Shown: piece by piece, positions 5,926 through 10,168 of the stretch | Layout of the letters: each line of letters begins with the position of its first letter | Numbering within the stretch: the first letter of the stretch is position 1 | Source: DATLZC01 sp037444005 | Lineage (GTDB): Bacteria; Chloroflexota; Dehalococcoidia; DSTF01; JACRBR01 | Assembly (NCBI GenBank): GCA_037444005.1 | Contig: JBBING010000081.1 | Span: 1 to 10,168, forward strand | DNA length: 10,168 nucleotides | Reading direction: 5' to 3' | Program-made: the position numbers and the translations under genes | The notes under the pieces: generated by a model | Database searches by the model: none | What the model saw: the letters and a program-made list of their open reading frames with translations, nothing else | What the model was told of the DNA's origin: nothing

Positions 5926-7456
5926 GTCGCCTCCGGAAGATGAGATGCCGCCTCCACTCGTCCCTGGGCTCGGGGAAGTCGGTCCGGAAGTGGGCGCCAC
6001 GGCTCTCCTCGCGCAGCAGCGCGGCTTCAGCGATGAGGCGGCCGACGGTGATCATGTTGGCGAGCTCATGGCTCGGGCGGTCCATCGGCGCAGGAAGGGC
6101 CGCCTCCCACGACGCGAGCCGCTGCGCCGCGTCCAGCAGTCCCGCTCCGTCCCGCCGGATGCCTACCTGCTCCCACATGAGGGTTTGCAGCTCGATGCGC
6201 GTGGGCGGACGCGGGGCGGGGCGGTCGCGCGCGGGCAGGTCGATGGCGTCGGCGGCGGGCGGCAGGGGCTCGCGCTCGGGCGAGAGCGTGCGCTCGACGG
6301 CGCGCTTCGAGAAGACGATGGTCTCGAGCAGCGAATTGCTCGCGAGCCGGTTCGCGCCGTGGACGCCCGTGCAGGCCACCTCGCCGCAGGCGTAGAGGTT
6401 CGGCACCGTCGTCTCGCCCCAGGTGTTGGTGCGCACGCCGCCCATCATGTAATGCGCGGCGGGCGACACTGGGATCGGCTCCTTGGTGATGTCGAGCCCG
6501 TGGCTCATGCAGTACCGGTAGATCTGGGGGAACCGCGAGCTGATGCGCTCGGCCGGCAAGAACGAGATGTCGAGGTAGACGTGGTCGACGCCCGCCTTGA
6601 GCATCTCGGTGAGGATGGCGCGGGCGACGACGTCACGAGGGGCGAGCTCGGCCCTAGGGTCGTACTCGGGCATGAACCGCCGGCCCGTGGCGTCGATGAG
6701 GCGGCCGCCCTCGCCGCGCACGGCTTCCGAAATCAGAAAGATGGGCACGCCGGGCAGCCGCAGCGCCGTGGGATGGAACTGGATGAACTCCATGTCCATG
6801 ATGTCGGCGCCTGCCCGGTAGGCGAGGGCCACGCCGTCGCCGGTGGCGACATCGGGGTTGGTGGTGACCTTGTACACCTGCCCGCAGCCACCCGTCGCGA
6901 GGATGATGTGCCGGCCGTAGAACTCTTCGGGCACGTTGGTGCGGGTGTCGAGAATCCGCACACCCCGGGCGGCGCCCTCGGCCAGGATGATGTCTTCGAC
7001 CTGGCAGAACTCCTTGATGGTGACGTGAGAGACCCGCGCGAGCGTGCTCAGGGAGAGCTCGATGTGGGCGCCGGTGGCGTCCCCGCCCGCGTGCAGGATG
7101 CGGTTCCGGCTGTGGGCCGCCTCCTTCCCGAGCGCGACCTCCCCGTCGACGCTGTCGAAGGGCACGCCGAAGCGGACGAGGTCGCGGATGCGGTCGGGCG
7201 CCGACTCGACGAGAATGCGGGCGGCCTCGACGTCGACGAGGCCCGCGCCGGCGCGCACGGTGTCCTCCAGATGCAGCTCGGGGCTGTCGTCAGGGCCGAC
7301 GGCGGCGGCGATCCCGCCCTGCGCGTAGCGAGTGTTGCACTCGTCGATGGAGCCTTTCGTCAGGATGAGAACGGAGCCGTGCTCCTGGGCGAGCAGCGCG
7401 GCGTACAGCCCCGCGATCCCCGACCCCACGACGATGTAGTCGAACTGCGGAGGCAT
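5918..7456 (-). CDS. nadB: L-aspartate oxidase, NadB
   Basis: An FAD enzyme that oxidises L-aspartate to iminoaspartate, the first step of de novo NAD synthesis. The 512-residue product begins with a dinucleotide-binding fold, VVGSGIAGLYAA (9-20). It continues with AQGGIAAA (45-52), HAGGDATGAHI (122-132), FHPTAL (227-232), SEAVRGEGGRL (243-253), APRDVVARAI (272-281) carrying the conserved substrate-site arginines, HYMMGGV (335-341) and CGEVACTGVHGANRLASNS (357-375). A helical C-terminal domain follows, as in the succinate dehydrogenase/fumarate reductase flavoprotein family. The GANRLASNSLLE block and operon position with nadC favour NadB over SdhA. The ATG at 7456 matches the usual short N-terminus before the FAD fold. 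It has no clear Shine-Dalgarno, and a TATACT box lies just upstream, so the message may be leaderless. nadA, for the next step, is not in the window. Confidence 0.97.
   Translation of the reverse strand: MPPQFDYIVVGSGIAGLYAALLAQEHGSVLILTKGSIDECNTRYAQGGIAAAVGPDDSPELHLEDTVRAGAGLVDVEAARILVESAPDRIRDLVRFGVPFDSVDGEVALGKEAAHSRNRILHAGGDATGAHIELSLSTLARVSHVTIKEFCQVEDIILAEGAARGVRILDTRTNVPEEFYGRHIILATGGCGQVYKVTTNPDVATGDGVALAYRAGADIMDMEFIQFHPTALRLPGVPIFLISEAVRGEGGRLIDATGRRFMPEYDPRAELAPRDVVARAILTEMLKAGVDHVYLDISFLPAERISSRFPQIYRYCMSHGLDITKEPIPVSPAAHYMMGGVRTNTWGETTVPNLYACGEVACTGVHGANRLASNSLLETIVFSKRAVERTLSPEREPLPPAADAIDLPARDRPAPRPPTRIELQTLMWEQVGIRRDGAGLLDAAQRLASWEAALPAPMDRPSHELANMITVGRLIAEAALLREESRGAHFRTDFPEPRDEWRRHLIFRRRHA
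5930..5934 (-). promoter_or_regulatory. Ribosome binding site of nadC
   Basis: GGAGG on the minus strand ends 4 nt before the ATG at 5925 and lies in the last nadB codons. It decides the nadC start and shows that nadC is translated from the nadB message with an 8-base overlap. Confidence 0.75.
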
Positions 7457-7465
7457 GACGCCCGC

Positions 7466-7493
7466 AGTATACGGGAGCGCCCGCGAGCGGAAA
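7466..7493 (-). promoter_or_regulatory. Putative leaderless promoter of the nadB-nadC-kinase operon
   Basis: On the minus strand TATACT (7471-7466) ends 9 nt before the nadB ATG, which would place the transcription start about 0-3 nt before the ATG. A weak -35 candidate, TTTCCG (7493-7488), lies 16 nt upstream and matches TTGACA at only three positions. The 64-bp gap between the HD-GYP gene and nadB is the only space for a promoter, and no ribosome binding site is seen. Confidence 0.5.
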
Positions 7494-7520
7494 CGTGCCG
7501 CTTCGGCGGTCTCGGTCCGG

Positions 7521-9125
<1,605 letters not shown>

Positions 9126-9126
9126 G

Positions 9127-9134
9127 CCTCCCCC
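9127..9134 (-). promoter_or_regulatory. Ribosome binding site of the HD-GYP gene, unusually close to the start
   Basis: GGGGGAGG on the minus strand ends only 1 nt before the ATG at 9125. The GGAGG core is closer than the usual 5-9 nt, although the G-run extends back 8 nt. The downstream in-frame GTG at residue 21 has no comparable site, so the ATG is kept. The 5' end of this run touches the inverted repeat at 9134-9171. Confidence 0.5.
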
Positions 9135-9171
9135 GGCGCAGGGTCGCTATTCGATCTTCGACCCTTCGCCG
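9134..9171. repeat. Long imperfect inverted repeat in the divergent spacer, operator or leader hairpin
   Basis: Left arm CGGCGCAGGGTCG (9134-9146) and right arm CGACCCTTCGCCG (9159-9171) are complementary at 12 of 13 positions, the mismatch being c9139 against t9166. The 12-nt spacer has a central TCGA, so the dyad axis falls between 9152 and 9153. It lies between the HD-GYP start and the -35 region of the MaoC-like gene. It could bind a dimeric regulator controlling both genes. In the HD-GYP message it could instead form a hairpin abutting the Shine-Dalgarno. Which of these applies is inference. Confidence 0.6.
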
Positions 9172-9175
9172 CCCG

Positions 9176-9204
9176 TTCTGAACCCGCAGGCGGCGTGCTA
9201 GACT
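9176..9204 (+). promoter_or_regulatory. Putative leaderless promoter of the MaoC-like gene
   Basis: TGC-TAGACT (9196-9204) is an extended -10 element whose last T is 7 nt before the GTG start at 9212, placing transcription initiation at or next to the start codon. TTCTGA (9176-9181) is a weak -35 candidate with 17-bp spacing. No Shine-Dalgarno precedes the GTG. The gene would therefore be translated from a leaderless message. Confidence 0.5.
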
Positions 9205-9211
9205 GTGCGCC

Positions 9212-10108
9212 GTGACGACCAGCCTCGGTCTGAACGCGCGCCTCATCGCCAAAGGGGAAGTGCTGCCGGGGCGCTTTCTGGGCCGCCGGGAGTACGAGAT
9301 CACGCCCGACCTCGTACGGACCTACATCGCCGGCACCGGGGACGATCATCCGTGGTACACAGGGCCGTCGCCCTTCGGCGGTCCCGTCGCGCCTGCGCTG
9401 CTACGGCATTCCGAGGTCTATTCCTACCCCGGCTGGTATCTGCGCAACGTCTACGGCAACCTGCATGCCAAGCAGGAGTTCGAGCTGTTCCATCCCATCC
9501 TGGTGGGCGACCGTGTGGTGAGCGCGGCCCAGGTCGTCGACCGCTACGTGAAGCGGAACCGCGACTACGTGGTCAACGAAGCCACGCTGTACGGGACGGA
9601 TGGTCGCATCCTGATGCGCGGCCGGACGCACCAGAGCTTCCTTTTGGACGAGGGCGTGCGCGGGACGGTGGTGGACAAGGACCGCGAGCGCAGCCGCGAG
9701 CGCCGGTTCGAGATCGACCCTTCCGGGGCCCTGGAGGAGATTCCGCCGGTGGCGAAGGTCATCACCGACGAGATGTGCTACGCGTTCTCGGGACCGGAGC
9801 GGAATTACCATAACGATCGTGAAGCCGCGAGGAAGCTCGGATTCCCGGACATCGTCGTCCAGGGGATGATGACCATCTGCTTCCTGTCCGAGATGATGAC
9901 CCGGCGCTTCGGGCAGGGGTGGTTCTGCGGCGGGAAGCTTCAGGTGAACCTCGTGAACGTGGTCTGGGGCGGCGACGCCATCACCGCGCGCGGGCTCGTT
10001 CGCGAGATCGTCCCGGTGGGGGAGCGCCGCCGCGCCCTGTGCGACGTCTGGGCCGAGAAGCCCGACGGCACGAAGGTGGTCATCGGAACAGCCGCGGCGT
10101 TCCTCTAG
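9212..10108 (+). CDS. Two-domain MaoC-like hot-dog protein, putative hydratase/dehydratase
   Basis: A 298-residue protein with two tandem hot-dog repeats of the MaoC/R-hydratase type. Each half has a motif at the place of the canonical S/T-G-D-x-N-P-x-H: TGDDHPWY (42-49) in the first and SGPERNYH (193-200) in the second. The second is followed by NDREAARKLGFPDIVVQGM (201-219), close to the family's helix motif. The VGD of LVGDRV (97-102) and the GGD at 253-255 mark the matching later strands. A charged linker (about 150-168) separates the halves. Single MaoC domains hydrate enoyl-CoA or dehydrate hydroxyacyl-CoA; double hot-dog versions usually keep one active half. Here neither half keeps both catalytic residues, so the substrate and even activity are uncertain. 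The GTG at 9212 is the first GTG/ATG start after an in-frame stop at 9179-9181. The neighbours give no clear pathway. Confidence 0.85.
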   Translation: MTTSLGLNARLIAKGEVLPGRFLGRREYEITPDLVRTYIAGTGDDHPWYTGPSPFGGPVAPALLRHSEVYSYPGWYLRNVYGNLHAKQEFELFHPILVGDRVVSAAQVVDRYVKRNRDYVVNEATLYGTDGRILMRGRTHQSFLLDEGVRGTVVDKDRERSRERRFEIDPSGALEEIPPVAKVITDEMCYAFSGPERNYHNDREAARKLGFPDIVVQGMMTICFLSEMMTRRFGQGWFCGGKLQVNLVNVVWGGDAITARGLVREIVPVGERRRALCDVWAEKPDGTKVVIGTAAAFL

Positions 10109-10168
10109 GTCCCGTGACTGGTTCTCGGTTGGTGGGATAGAAGCAGCGCCTGCCTTCTGGTATGGTTG
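10109..10168. other. 3' tail of the window, no gene seen
   Basis: These 60 bases after the MaoC-like stop contain no coding start that can be judged. Besides the weak hairpin they hold TGG-TATGGT (10158-10166), which fits an extended -10 element and could begin a promoter for a downstream plus-strand gene. The window ends too soon to test this. Confidence 0.3.
10139..10158 (+). terminator. Weak hairpin downstream of the MaoC-like gene
   Basis: AGAAGCA (10139-10145) pairs with TGC-C-TTCT (10151-10158) around a GCGCC loop, with one bulged C. It starts 31 nt after the stop codon. No U-tract follows, so a terminator role is only weakly supported. Confidence 0.22.

Noticed and set aside
5926..6000. 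An earlier in-frame ATG for nadC at 6000
   Set aside because: It adds 25 Ser/Gly/Pro residues encoded within nadB. The ATG at 5925 has GGAGG at 4 nt and begins a family-like N-terminus.
7498..7509. CCGC-TTCG-GCGG mini-hairpin between the HD-GYP gene and nadB
   Set aside because: On the transcribed minus strand it is only a 4-bp stem with a CGAA loop and no U-tract. Short GC stems like this are expected by chance in such GC-rich DNA.

Overview
The window is a compact, very GC-rich bacterial segment with strong G/C preference at third codon positions and almost no intergenic DNA. It holds seven complete genes and the last codons of an eighth. The gene content (Leloir-pathway enzymes, NadB/NadC, an HD-GYP signalling protein) is bacterial. 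The GalT resembles the actinobacterial type, with an extended N-terminus ending in DGRELIYY. Two start codons sit directly behind TANNNT-type -10 boxes without a Shine-Dalgarno, a pattern common in Actinomycetota and some other high-GC lineages. An actinobacterial, Chloroflexota-like or other deep high-GC lineage fits; the sequence alone does not settle it.

Region 1 (1-4547, plus strand) is a galactoside catabolic operon: galT, galK and a GH36 alpha-galactosidase. The genes are joined by 4-base stop/start overlaps (GTGA, ATGA, GTGA), so translation is probably coupled. The alpha-galactosidase has no signal peptide. It would release galactose in the cytoplasm from imported alpha-galactosides. 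GalK would phosphorylate the galactose and GalT would exchange it onto UDP-glucose. galE and a transporter are not in the window; the first overlap shows the operon continues upstream.

Region 2 (4520-7456, minus strand) is a convergent operon of nadB, nadC and a small P-loop kinase-like gene. NadB oxidises L-aspartate to iminoaspartate, and NadC converts quinolinate to nicotinate mononucleotide. The step between them, NadA, is absent here. nadB and nadC overlap by 8 bases, and nadC and the kinase gene overlap by GTGA. The 3' end of this operon overlaps the 3' end of the alpha-galactosidase gene by 28 bp, and a strong hairpin lies on that junction.

Region 3 (7521-9125, minus strand) is a membrane-anchored GAF/HD-GYP protein, a likely cyclic-di-GMP phosphodiesterase. 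It is divergent from region 4 (9212-10108, plus strand), a two-domain MaoC-like hot-dog protein. The 86-bp divergent spacer contains a long dyad (13-nt arms, 12 of 13 paired) and a leaderless-type promoter for the MaoC-like gene.

I found no clearly new multi-gene system. The points most worth a second look are the divergent-spacer dyad, the two leaderless-type promoters, the hairpin on the convergent junction, and the complementary loss of catalytic residues in the two halves of the MaoC-like protein. No gene-free stretch exceeds 300 bases.
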